From: an uncultured Burkholderiales bacterium
GTDB taxonomy: Bacteria > Pseudomonadota > Gammaproteobacteria > Burkholderiales > Burkholderiaceae_C
DNA length: 64,000 nucleotides
Direction: 5' to 3'
NCBI GenBank assembly: GCA_943908475.1
Contig: CALTTG010000012.1
Location: 13,462 to 77,461 of the forward strand
Part shown: positions 37,225 to 46,085 of the stretch, in pieces
Layout: each line of letters starts with the position of its first letter
Numbering within the stretch: the stretch's first letter is position 1
The notes under the pieces: model-generated
Database searches by the model: none
What the model saw: the letters and a program-made list of their open reading frames with translations, nothing else
Told to the model about the DNA's origin: nothing
Translations under genes and position numbers: made by a program

Positions 37225-39111
37225 GTGCATCACAGCTCCAAGGATCGGCTCCAAGCCAGTCAATTGGCGGCCCTCACGTTGGGCGCCATTGGCATCGTGT
37301 ACGGCGACATCGGCACCAGCCCGCTGTACGCGCTCAAGGAAGTGTTCAACCATGGACACCTGCCCCTGACACCGGAAAACATCTACGGCATCTTGTCGAT
37401 GATGTTCTGGACGCTGACGGTGATCGTCACGCTGAAGTACGTGACCTTGATCTTGCGGGCCGACAACAACGGTGAAGGGGGCCTGATTGCCATGCTGGCC
37501 CTGGCCTCCACGGCCGTGGCTCACCGGCCTGCGTTGCGGACCAAGTTGCTGGCGGTGGGCATTTTTGGCACGGCCATCTTCTTTGGCGACGGCGTGATCA
37601 CCCCCGCCATCTCGGTCTTGTCCGCCGTCGAGGGGATGAAAGTTGCCGCACCGGGGCTGGAGCGCTATGTGGTCCCCATCACCGTGATGGTGTTGACGGC
37701 ACTGTTCATGGTGCAGAAACACGGCACCAGCGGCATTGGCAAGTTCTTCGGGCCCATCACGGCGCTGTGGTTCATCGTGCTGGCGGTGCTGGGCCTGATC
37801 CACATCGCCCAAAACCCGGGCGTGCTGGTGGCCATGAACCCCATCTACGCCGTCAATTTCATTGTGGACCACCCTGGTCTGGCCTTCATCGCCCTGGGTT
37901 CGGTGGTGCTGTGCGCCACCGGCGCCGAAGCGCTGTACGCCGACATGGGTCACTTCGGCAAGCTACCCATCCGCCTGGCTTGGTTCTCTCTGGTGATGCC
38001 TGCGCTGGTGTTGAACTATTTCGGGCAAGGGGCCATGTTGCTGGCCCACCCGGAAAACGTGACAAATCCGTTTTTTGAAATGGCGCCGCACTGGGCCCTC
38101 TACCCGCTGGTGGGCTTGGCCACCTGCGCCACCGTGATTGCGTCCCAAGCCCTCATCACGGCCGCTTTCTCGGTCACCAAACAGGTGATTCAGCTGGGCT
38201 ATCTGCCTCGTTTGCGCATCTTGCACACCTCTGAACAAGAGACGGGGCAAATCTACATCCCCTTCGTGAACTGGGTGCTGTACGGCTGCATCGTGCTGGC
38301 GGTGATTTTCTTTGGCTCCAGCAGCAAACTGGCGGCGGCCTATGGCATCACGGTCACCATCGACATGTTGATCACCACGGTGATGACCTTCTTCGTGATC
38401 CGCTTCGCCTGGGGCATGGCCTTGCCGCTGTGCATTGCCGCCACGGGGTTCTTCTTTGTGATCGATTTCATGTTTTTCAGTGCAAACGTCATCAAGGTGG
38501 TCGACGGCGGCTGGTTCCCCCTGCTGATCGGGGTGGTGATGTTCAGCCTGATGATGACCTGGAAGGCCGGCCGACACCTGCTCAGCGAGCGTTTGCGCTC
38601 GGATGCCATCGACCTGCGCCCCTTCCTGGATGCGGTGTTCTGCAGCCCGCCGGTGCGTGTGGACGGCTCGGCGGTGTTCCTCAATGCCGATGCGGGCACC
38701 ACGCCCAATGCCCTGCTGCACAACCTCAAGCACAACAAGGTGCTGCACCGGCAGAACCTGTTCGTGACCGTGCGGTCGCACGAAGTGCCTTACATCTCGA
38801 ACGCGCAGCGTGTGGAGGTGGAAGACCTGGGCAATGACTGTTGGCAGGTGATGTTGCACTTCGGCTTCAAGAACGAGCCCGATGTGCCCGAGGCCTTGAA
38901 ACTGCTCAAGGAACATGGGGTGACGCTGGACGACATGCAGACCAGCTACTTCCTGTCGCGTGACATCGTCATCCCGACCATTGGCGGCGGCATGGCCCCG
39001 TGGCGAGAAAAGCTGTTCGCCAGCATGCATCGCAATGCCTCAGGCGTGGCCGACTTCCTGAACCTGCCCACCAACCGCGTGGTGGAGTTGGGGTCCAAGG
39101 TGGAAATCTGA
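37225..39111 (+). CDS. kup: Potassium uptake protein Kup
   Basis: This 628-residue transporter is of the KUP/HAK/KT family, with about twelve transmembrane helices and a C-terminal cytoplasmic domain. The signature GAIGIVYGDIGTSPLYALKE occurs near the N-terminus and contains the family's conserved GDIGTSPLYA. LRADNNGEGGLIAMLAL and FFGDGVITPAISVLSA also fit. It imports K+ with H+. The start is unsure: GTG at 37225 gives a normal-length protein, and TTG at 37174 is the other candidate; neither has a strong ribosome-binding site. It lies 106 bp behind gshA. Its stop overlaps a possible CTG start of benE. Confidence 0.92.
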   Translation: MHHSSKDRLQASQLAALTLGAIGIVYGDIGTSPLYALKEVFNHGHLPLTPENIYGILSMMFWTLTVIVTLKYVTLILRADNNGEGGLIAMLALASTAVAHRPALRTKLLAVGIFGTAIFFGDGVITPAISVLSAVEGMKVAAPGLERYVVPITVMVLTALFMVQKHGTSGIGKFFGPITALWFIVLAVLGLIHIAQNPGVLVAMNPIYAVNFIVDHPGLAFIALGSVVLCATGAEALYADMGHFGKLPIRLAWFSLVMPALVLNYFGQGAMLLAHPENVTNPFFEMAPHWALYPLVGLATCATVIASQALITAAFSVTKQVIQLGYLPRLRILHTSEQETGQIYIPFVNWVLYGCIVLAVIFFGSSSKLAAAYGITVTIDMLITTVMTFFVIRFAWGMALPLCIAATGFFFVIDFMFFSANVIKVVDGGWFPLLIGVVMFSLMMTWKAGRHLLSERLRSDAIDLRPFLDAVFCSPPVRVDGSAVFLNADAGTTPNALLHNLKHNKVLHRQNLFVTVRSHEVPYISNAQRVEVEDLGNDCWQVMLHFGFKNEPDVPEALKLLKEHGVTLDDMQTSYFLSRDIVIPTIGGGMAPWREKLFASMHRNASGVADFLNLPTNRVVELGSKVEI

Positions 39112-39137
39112 GCACACCCAGGCTGTCCTGGCGCCAA

Positions 39138-40322
39138 GTGCTGAGCGACTGCTCGGCCGCGGCGGTGTCGGCAGGCTTTGTGGCCACCTTGGTGGCCTTC
39201 ACCAGCACCATCGCGCTGGTGTTTCATGCGGCGACGTCGCTGGGGGCCAGCCCAGCCCAGGTGTCATCCTGGGTGTGGGCCCTGGGCATCGGCATGGGCG
39301 TGGGCTCCATTGCCTTGTCGCTGTGGACGCGCATCCCCATCCTGATCACCTGGTCCACCCCCGGCGCCGCCGTCATTGCGGCGGCCGCGCAGGGCGTGAG
39401 CCTGCACGAAGCCGTTGGCGCCTTCATCGTGTGTGGCGCCTTGATGGCGCTTTGTGGCGTGACCGGTGTGTTCGAGCGGCTCATGAACCGCATCCCGATC
39501 GCGCTGGCTGCAGCCCTGCTGGCCGGCATTTTGGCCAAATTCGCCCTGCTGGCGTTTGGCGGTGCGGCCACGCACCCCGCCTTGGTGATCACCATGTTCA
39601 TGGCTTACCTCCTGGGGCGCCGCGGCTGGCCCCGCTATGCGGTGTTGGGCGTGCTCGGTGTGGGCAGCGTGGTGGCCTGGGCGTCGGGCCTGGTGCGCAC
39701 CGATGCATTGGGCTGGGCGCTGGCCACCCCGGTGTGGGTGACACCGTCCTGGTCATGGCAGGCCGTGCTGGGCATGGGGCTGCCCCTGTTCATCGTGACG
39801 ATGGCGTCCCAAGCAGTGCCCGGGGTCGCGGCGATTCGCGCCGCCGGCTATGAGCCCCCCGTGTCCCCCCTGATGACGTGGTCGGGTCTGGGCACGGTGG
39901 CGCTGGCGCCTTTTGGCGGCTATGCCTTCAACCTGGCGGCCATCACCGCCGCCATCGTCCTGAGCCCTCACGCCCATCGGGTGGCCTCACAGCGCTACAC
40001 CGCGGCCCTCATGGCCGGTCTGTTCTACCTGGCCATGGGCATGGCGGGGGCCGCAGTCGCGGGCTTGCTGGCGGCCTTCCCCTCCACCTTGGTGATGGGC
40101 GTGGCCGGTCTGGCCTTGTTGGGCACGATCGGGTCGGGCCTGGCCACGGCCCTGAAAGCTGAGGCGCACCGCGAAGCAGCCCTCATCACCTTCCTGGTCA
40201 CCCTGTCGGGCGTGACCTTGTTGGGCGTGGGCTCGGCGTTCTGGGGGCTGGTGGCAGGCAGCCTCGCCCTGTTCGTGGAACACTACCGGGCCAGAACACC
40301 TGAATCGATCGACACACCATGA
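39138..40322 (+). CDS. benE: BenE-family (benzoate) membrane transporter
   Basis: This hydrophobic protein of about 394 residues has about twelve membrane segments and resembles BenE benoate/H+ symporters. VSAGFVATLVAFTSTIALVF near the N-terminus and WSTPGAAVIAAA, GGAATHPALVITMFMAYL and GVAAIRAAGYEPPVSP match the family. BenE is often named from sequence alone, and no benzoate catabolic gene is here, so the substrate is open. The GTG at 39138 is the first ordinary start. The ATG at 39000 would overlap kup by 112 bp. An AAGGTGG lies just before a CTG at 39108 that overlaps the kup stop, so CTG is possible. The stop overlaps gshB as ATGA. Confidence 0.82.
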   Translation: MLSDCSAAAVSAGFVATLVAFTSTIALVFHAATSLGASPAQVSSWVWALGIGMGVGSIALSLWTRIPILITWSTPGAAVIAAAAQGVSLHEAVGAFIVCGALMALCGVTGVFERLMNRIPIALAAALLAGILAKFALLAFGGAATHPALVITMFMAYLLGRRGWPRYAVLGVLGVGSVVAWASGLVRTDALGWALATPVWVTPSWSWQAVLGMGLPLFIVTMASQAVPGVAAIRAAGYEPPVSPLMTWSGLGTVALAPFGGYAFNLAAITAAIVLSPHAHRVASQRYTAALMAGLFYLAMGMAGAAVAGLLAAFPSTLVMGVAGLALLGTIGSGLATALKAEAHREAALITFLVTLSGVTLLGVGSAFWGLVAGSLALFVEHYRARTPESIDTP

Positions 40323-41263
40323 AACTGCTCTTCGTTGCCGACCCGCTGGACACCTTCAAGACCCACAAGGACAGCACGTTTGCCATGATGCGCGAGGCGC
40401 AGAAGCAAGGCCTGTCGGTGTGGGCTTGCGAAGCCAGCAGCCTGCGGTGGCAGCAAGGGGGGCTGGTGCAGGCCGATGCACGGCAGATCAACCTGAACGG
40501 ACAAGCCGACAGTTGGTATGAGGTGGCGGCAGAAGCCACGATCGCCTTGAGGGATGTCGATGCCGTCATCATGCGCAAGGACCCGCCCTTCGACACCGAA
40601 TACCTCTACGCGACCCACCTGCTGAGCCAGGCGGAGCGCGAGGGCGCCCGGGTGTTCAATCGCCCGCAAGCCTTGCGTGAACACCCCGAGAAATTGGCCA
40701 TTCTGGAGTTCCCGGCCTTCATCACCCCCACCTTGGTCAGCTCCGACATGGCGGCGCTCAAGGCCTTCCACGCCCAACACCGGGATGTGATCCTCAAGCC
40801 CTTGGACGGCATGGGAGGCATGGGCATCTTTCGGGTGAAAGACGATGCCCTGAACCTGGGCAGCATCTTGGAAAGCCTGACCGAACAGGGGCGCCAGACC
40901 ATCATGGCGCAGCGCTACCTGCCGGCGATCAAAGACGGCGACAAGCGTGTGCTGCTGATCGATGGCGTGCCGGTGCCCCACTGCCTGGCGCGGATTCCCC
41001 AAGGAACCGAGGTGCGAGGCAACCTGGCCGCCGGGGGCGTGGGCGAGGCCCGACCACTGACCGCCAGAGACCGAGAAATTGCCGAAGCCCTGGGCCCCAC
41101 GCTGGCAGCGCGAGGCTTGTTGCTGGTGGGGCTGGACATCATTGGCGAGCACCTCACCGAAATCAACGTCACCAGCCCGACCTGCTTCCAGGAAATCACC
41201 GACCAGACGGGCTTCGATGTGGCTCAGCGCTTCATCGAGGCGTTGACGAACCGCCTGAACTGA
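40319..41263 (+). CDS. gshB: Glutathione synthetase
   Basis: This 314-residue ATP-grasp enzyme adds glycine to gamma-glutamylcysteine. Motifs are MKLLFVADPLDTFKTHKDST at the N-terminus, MRKDPPFDTEYLYATH, the ATP-grasp region ILKPLDGMGGMGIF, and the C-terminal LDIIGEHLTEINVTSPTCF. It overlaps the end of benE through ATGA, so it depends on translation of that gene. Its own 3' end overlaps by 32 bases the 3' end of the LuxR-type regulator on the other strand, with no terminator between them. Confidence 0.95.
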   Translation: MKLLFVADPLDTFKTHKDSTFAMMREAQKQGLSVWACEASSLRWQQGGLVQADARQINLNGQADSWYEVAAEATIALRDVDAVIMRKDPPFDTEYLYATHLLSQAEREGARVFNRPQALREHPEKLAILEFPAFITPTLVSSDMAALKAFHAQHRDVILKPLDGMGGMGIFRVKDDALNLGSILESLTEQGRQTIMAQRYLPAIKDGDKRVLLIDGVPVPHCLARIPQGTEVRGNLAAGGVGEARPLTARDREIAEALGPTLAARGLLLVGLDIIGEHLTEINVTSPTCFQEITDQTGFDVAQRFIEALTNRLN

Positions 41264-42002
41264 AGGTCGTCAGCAAACCGAGGCGATTGGCCTCGAACAC
41301 CGCCTCGCTGCGGGAGTGCACGGCCAGCTTGCCATAGAGCTTCTTGATATAGGTCTGCACCGTGTGCACCGTGATGCCCTGCAAGCGGGCGATTTCAGCA
41401 TACGAGAAGCCGCGGGCGATGTACTCCAGCACCTCTTGCTCGCGCTTGGTGAGCATCACCGTGGCCTCATCCGACTCGGGGGGCGACACCGGGCTGCCCG
41501 CGGCATCCATGGGCAAGCGGCGCGCCCCGACCGTGGCGGGCACCGCGGTGTTGGAAGAAGCCGCACCGGGCTGCATGCGCCGCAGCAAGTGACGCGCGAT
41601 CATGGGCGAGATCGGCGAGGCGCCTTGCTTGACGGCCAGCAAAGTCTGAGCGATGTCGGCCGCCTCATCGTCTTTGTGCACGTACCCCACAGCGCCCGCC
41701 TCGATGCTGGCCACCACGTTCTCTTCGTCACCAAACATCGACACGACCAGCATGTCGCACGCGGGCCAACGTTGCTGGACCTCGCGCATCAGGGTCAAGC
41801 CGCTGCCATCGGGCAGCCCCAGGTCCACCAGCAGCAGGTCGGCTTCATGCCGAGCGAACCAATCGCGCGCCGGTTGCAGGGTCGCGAAAGAGCCCGCCAA
41901 ACAAAACTGGGCTTGGTCTTCCACGCAAGATTCAAGGAAGGCGCGGGTCTGCTGGTTGTCTTCCACCACGACCACACGCCAAACGACGGGTACTGCATTC
42001 AT
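41232..42002 (-). CDS. LuxR/NarL-type response regulator
   Basis: This 256-residue regulator has a receiver domain with phosphoacceptor D60 in LLLVDLGLPDG, an acidic pair at E14-D15, and a lysine in VHKDDE. A linker of about 50 residues is followed by a LuxR helix-turn-helix (LTKREQEVLEYIARGFSYAE, then TVHTVQTYIKKLYGKLAVHS). It is coupled by ATGA overlap to the histidine kinase gene before it, so the two form a pair. Target genes are unknown; none is obviously linked. The 3' end overlaps that of gshB. Confidence 0.9.
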   Translation of the reverse strand: MNAVPVVWRVVVVEDNQQTRAFLESCVEDQAQFCLAGSFATLQPARDWFARHEADLLLVDLGLPDGSGLTLMREVQQRWPACDMLVVSMFGDEENVVASIEAGAVGYVHKDDEAADIAQTLLAVKQGASPISPMIARHLLRRMQPGAASSNTAVPATVGARRLPMDAAGSPVSPPESDEATVMLTKREQEVLEYIARGFSYAEIARLQGITVHTVQTYIKKLYGKLAVHSRSEAVFEANRLGLLTTFSSGGSSTPR

Positions 42003-43975
42003 GCCGCTGAGGATAAATCAGGTGGGGTCGGGGCGCCGGCCGCATCGGCCAAAAGAGGCAAGCTCAAACGCAATTCGACCCCCCCATTGCTGGCCGGCAG
42101 GAATTCCATTCGGGCACCGATCGCCCGTGCACGGCTGCGCATGGTCTGCAGACCCTGGCCCTCGTAGGACCCGGTGGTTTGCCAACCGTGGCCATTGTCG
42201 ATGAGGCTGACGCGAATGTGATGGCCCAGGTCGCGGGCCGACAGGACCATGCGGGTGGCGCCGGAGTGCTGAAGCACGTTCGACAAACCCTCGAACAAGA
42301 TGTATTGGAGCTGACGCAACTCGGGCGAATGCCCCCGAGGCCATGCTGGCAAACGCTCGACGTCCCAGACCAGGTCGATGCCGGCGGCCTTCAGGCGCGG
42401 GGCCAGCCGGAATCGCCAACTGGCCAACAGCCCCTCGACATCGCCAGCCTGGAGCGACAAGGCATCGATCGAGAGCTTGAGCTGATCCAGAGAGTCCCGC
42501 AAGGTCTGAGCCACCATGGGCACATCCAGCCGGCTGGTGTCTTTGTGCGAGGTTTGCAACAGGCGCAAGGCCGAGGTCAGGTGAGCCCCCACACCATCGT
42601 GCATGTCCTTGAGGATGCGGCTGCGCTCGGCCGACACTGCTTGCGCGCGCTCGAGTGCAGCCAGGCGCTCAAAGCTTTCGCGCAACGCCATTTCGCGTTC
42701 GGCCACGCGTTCGGCCAGGTTGCGGTTGAGGTCGTTGAGGGCCTGCCGGGATCGCGCATGATCACCCGCCACGATGACCGTCAGGCACACCATGGTGACC
42801 GGGCCGGTGAAATACAGCCAATAGACCGAATCGAACGGCAAAGTGCCCATCATGACGAGGATGTCATGGACCCCAGTGGGCAACAGGGCCATCACCCCGG
42901 TGATCAGCCATTGGCCGTCTTTTCGGCGATAGCGAATCACGTGCCACAAGGCCTCACCCATGCTCCAAAACGCGATCAGGTAGATGAGGCCATACAGCGC
43001 TGCCGTGAACCAGTATTTGGGCGCCACCACGCCATACAAGGGGATGGCCACCATCAGGACGTAGATGAAGCCCTCGACCCAAGGCCGTCTCAAGCCCGCA
43101 AATCGGAAAAAGTACAGGCACAACAAAAGCTGAGAGACCACCATCAGCGTGTAGCAGACGCTCTCCCACACCACCAGGTCAAACAGCGGGACCGGCGCAA
43201 TGCCCATCAAGCAGCTCATGGACCAGCACACCGCCGACAAGCCCATGAAACCCACCGCATCTTGGTCGCGGTCGCGAGACCACACGATCAACATCAGCAA
43301 GCCCAAGGAGGCCAGCATCAAGTTGGCGGCCTGAACGCCATCGACCTGCGCCCAGTAGCGACGCTTGTAGACGGGCTCGATCTGGTCCACCGCCCCCACC
43401 CGAATGGGCGCCAGACCATTGCGGGCCACGTAGCCGCTGGCCACCCGGACATACACCACGTTCTCCCCCAGCTTCCAGGCACCCGGCTGGACGATCGTCA
43501 TCAGGGGCACGTACCAGTTGCGGGTGACAGGCTCGGTCATGGAGCCGGTGTAGCCCATGGGCTGATCGTTGACCCACACCTGGGCATTCATGACCACGCG
43601 GGGCAGGTACACCGCCCACGGCCGGGTGGGCGCGGACTTGATGTTCACCCGGAAGCGATACCACATCACCCCTTCATGGCCAGGGTGCGTCTGCTGCCAC
43701 AAGTGAGGCAAGCGGATGTGCATCCAGGCTGCATTGCCAGGTGGGGGCACCGAGGCATCGTTGTCCACGATGACGCACGCATCAAGCAGCTCTTCGGAAC
43801 GGGCTTCTGTGACCGTGGTGGCGGGGTGAACAATCGCCGGCCACACCGTGGTGGCTGCCCGTTCATCGGTCGAGGCCACAGCGGCCCCGGGCTGAGCATG
43901 AGACAGGCAGGGCAGCACGCAGGTCAGACACCCGACCCAAAACGCCCACCACACCCTGATCACTCTTGCATTCAT
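41999..43975 (-). CDS. 7TMR-DISM-type sensor histidine kinase (NarL-type partner)
   Basis: This 658-residue membrane kinase has a signal peptide ending LSHA, a periplasmic jelly-roll-like domain (WMHIRLPHLW, GVMWYRFRVNI, VWVNDQPMGY), seven hydrophobic segments between about residues 205 and 400, a HisKA_3 dimerisation helix with the phosphorylated H459 in LKDMHDGVGAHLTSAL, and an HATPase with DNGHGWQ and SYEGQGLQTMRSRARAIG. This is the diverse intracellular signalling module type. The N-terminal domain often binds carbohydrate-like ligands in relatives, but the signal here is unknown. The ATG at 43975 is chosen over the unlikely upstream extension to 44152. It is coupled with the response regulator. 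Confidence 0.87.
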   Translation of the reverse strand: MNARVIRVWWAFWVGCLTCVLPCLSHAQPGAAVASTDERAATTVWPAIVHPATTVTEARSEELLDACVIVDNDASVPPPGNAAWMHIRLPHLWQQTHPGHEGVMWYRFRVNIKSAPTRPWAVYLPRVVMNAQVWVNDQPMGYTGSMTEPVTRNWYVPLMTIVQPGAWKLGENVVYVRVASGYVARNGLAPIRVGAVDQIEPVYKRRYWAQVDGVQAANLMLASLGLLMLIVWSRDRDQDAVGFMGLSAVCWSMSCLMGIAPVPLFDLVVWESVCYTLMVVSQLLLCLYFFRFAGLRRPWVEGFIYVLMVAIPLYGVVAPKYWFTAALYGLIYLIAFWSMGEALWHVIRYRRKDGQWLITGVMALLPTGVHDILVMMGTLPFDSVYWLYFTGPVTMVCLTVIVAGDHARSRQALNDLNRNLAERVAEREMALRESFERLAALERAQAVSAERSRILKDMHDGVGAHLTSALRLLQTSHKDTSRLDVPMVAQTLRDSLDQLKLSIDALSLQAGDVEGLLASWRFRLAPRLKAAGIDLVWDVERLPAWPRGHSPELRQLQYILFEGLSNVLQHSGATRMVLSARDLGHHIRVSLIDNGHGWQTTGSYEGQGLQTMRSRARAIGARMEFLPASNGGVELRLSLPLLADAAGAPTPPDLSSAA

Positions 43976-44107
43976 GGCGCGAATTGTCGTCGCTCCCTGC
44001 CCCCTGTGCATCCCCTCAGGCCCGGGAAATCGTTGGCACCGAGGGCATTCCCCAGCGACAATGGCAGGTTTTCCGCATTTCTGACCCTCTTTTCTGCACA
44101 GGCACCC

Positions 44108-46012
44108 ATGGCCGTCTTGACCCTGAACCAGGCCCAATTGGCCTTCGGCCACGTGGCCCTGCTCGACAAAGCGTCGTTCTCACTCGAAACCGGCGAACGG
44201 GTGGGCCTCATCGGGCGCAACGGCACGGGCAAGTCGTCTCTGCTGAAAATCATCGCCGGGCTCGACAAACCGGACGACGGTCAGCTGCAGCTGCAAAGCG
44301 GTGTGTTGCTGGCGTACGTGTCGCAAGAGCCCGTGTTTTCTGACGACGCCACCATTTTCGAGGCCGTGAGCGATGGGCTGAAAGAGGTTCGCCAGCTGCG
44401 CGAACGCTTTGAGAGCCACGCCGATGGCGAAGACCTGGATGCCCTGATGACCCAGATCGAGGCCCGCAATGGCTGGAATTGGGAGCAGCGCGTGGACGAA
44501 ACCCTGCAACGCCTGCGACTGCAGCCCGAGCTCCGGATCGGCGGCCTGTCGGGGGGCATGCGCAAGCGCGTAGCCCTGGCCCAGGCCCTGGTCACCAGCC
44601 CCGACGTGCTGTTGCTGGACGAGCCGACCAACCACCTGGACATGGACGCCATTGGTTGGCTGGAAGAATTGCTGGTGGCCTTCAAAGGCAGCGTCGTGAT
44701 GATCAGCCACGACCGCGCCTTCCTGGACGCAACCTGCACCCGCATCGTCGAACTCGATCGTGGCGTGCTGCGATCCTTCCCCGGCAACTTCGCGGCGTAC
44801 GAAACCCTCAAAGCCCAACAGCTGGCCGATGAAGCCCTGGCCAACGCCCGCTTCGACAAGTTGCTGGCACAAGAAGAGGTGTGGATCCGCAAGGGCGTGG
44901 AGGCGCGCCGCACCCGATCGGTGGCCCGCATCAAACGCCTGGAAGATTTGCGCGAGACCCGCGCCTCTCGCCGCGATGTGGTCGGCCGTGCCCGGCTGGA
45001 GGTGTCGCAAGGTGACCGAGGCGGCAAAATCGTGGCCGAGCTGGAAGACGTCTCCAAAGCCTTCCATGGCCGCACCGTGGTGCAGGGGTTCACCGGCACC
45101 ATCTTGCGCGGCGACAAGGTCGGGCTGATCGGCCCCAATGGCGCCGGCAAAACCACCCTGCTGAAAATGATCTTGGGCGAGTTGGCGCCCGACAGCGGCA
45201 CGGTCAAGCAAGGTGCCAACCTGCAAGTGGCGTACTTCGACCAGATGCGGGACCACCTCAACCTCGACGCCACCCTGGCCGACTTCATCAGCCCAGGCAG
45301 CGAATGGGTGGAAATCAACGGCACCCGCAAGCACGTGATGGGCTACCTGGGCGATTTCCTGTTCGCCCCCCAGCGGGCCAACTCGCCGGTGCGCACCCTC
45401 AGTGGCGGTGAGCGCAACCGCCTGTTGCTGGCTCGGTTGTTCGCTCGCCCCGCCAACGTGCTGGTGCTGGACGAACCCACCAACGACCTGGACATCGAAA
45501 CCCTCGACTTGCTGGAGGAGTTGCTCACCGATTTTCCGGGCACCGTGTTCCTGGTCAGCCACGACCGACGCTTCCTGGACAACGTGGTGACCAGCACCCT
45601 GGTGGCCGAGGGCGAAGGTCGCTGGCGCGAATATGAGGGGGGCGTCGAAGACTGGCTGGTCCAGTCGCGCCGTGCCGCCCAGGCCTCGCGCAAGGCCGAG
45701 GGCGGCAAAAGCGCCGTCAAAACCGAGCCCGCCGTCGAAACGCCCCCTTCGCCAGCCCCGGCGATGGCCGCCTCTGGCCCCGCCGAGCCCAAGCGCAAGC
45801 TCAGCTACAAGGAACAACGCGAGCTCGACGAGCTGCCCCAGCGCATCGAGGCGCTGGAAACCGAGCAAAAAACCCTCAGCGCCTTGCTGGCCGATGCGGA
45901 CCTCTACCGAACCGACCCCAAGCGCGTGGCCGAGTGCCAGGCCCGCTTCGACGTCATCGACGCCGAGTTGCTGACCTTGCTCGAACGCTGGGAAACCTTG
46001 GGCAATCGCTGA
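44108..46012 (+). CDS. uup: ABC-F ATPase Uup
   Basis: This 634-residue protein has tandem ABC domains without membrane segments. The first Walker A is GRNGTGKSS with signature LSGGMRKRVAL. The second Walker A is GPNGAGKTT with signature LSGGERNRLLL. The interdomain linker is charged, and the C-terminus is a coiled coil (YKEQRELDELPQRIEALETE) that in Uup binds branched DNA. ABC-F proteins act on ribosomes, and Uup also affects precise excision of transposons. A proline/alanine-rich spacer (about residues 530-560) precedes the coiled coil. The ATG at 44108 follows the usual N-terminus MAVLTLNQAQLAFG. The very long frame to 42179 is antisense to the kinase gene and not real. Confidence 0.93.
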   Translation: MAVLTLNQAQLAFGHVALLDKASFSLETGERVGLIGRNGTGKSSLLKIIAGLDKPDDGQLQLQSGVLLAYVSQEPVFSDDATIFEAVSDGLKEVRQLRERFESHADGEDLDALMTQIEARNGWNWEQRVDETLQRLRLQPELRIGGLSGGMRKRVALAQALVTSPDVLLLDEPTNHLDMDAIGWLEELLVAFKGSVVMISHDRAFLDATCTRIVELDRGVLRSFPGNFAAYETLKAQQLADEALANARFDKLLAQEEVWIRKGVEARRTRSVARIKRLEDLRETRASRRDVVGRARLEVSQGDRGGKIVAELEDVSKAFHGRTVVQGFTGTILRGDKVGLIGPNGAGKTTLLKMILGELAPDSGTVKQGANLQVAYFDQMRDHLNLDATLADFISPGSEWVEINGTRKHVMGYLGDFLFAPQRANSPVRTLSGGERNRLLLARLFARPANVLVLDEPTNDLDIETLDLLEELLTDFPGTVFLVSHDRRFLDNVVTSTLVAEGEGRWREYEGGVEDWLVQSRRAAQASRKAEGGKSAVKTEPAVETPPSPAPAMAASGPAEPKRKLSYKEQRELDELPQRIEALETEQKTLSALLADADLYRTDPKRVAECQARFDVIDAELLTLLERWETLGNR

Positions 46013-46085
46013 TGTGCGAGCCCTTCGGACAATGGCATGATCAAGAGATCGCCTGATGCAGGCACCTCTTCATGTCCGACCGTCC

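Noticed and set aside
42179..44107. Long N-terminal extension of uup through the kinase gene
   Set aside because: The extension is antisense to the histidine kinase and has no homology; the ABC-F start is at 44108.
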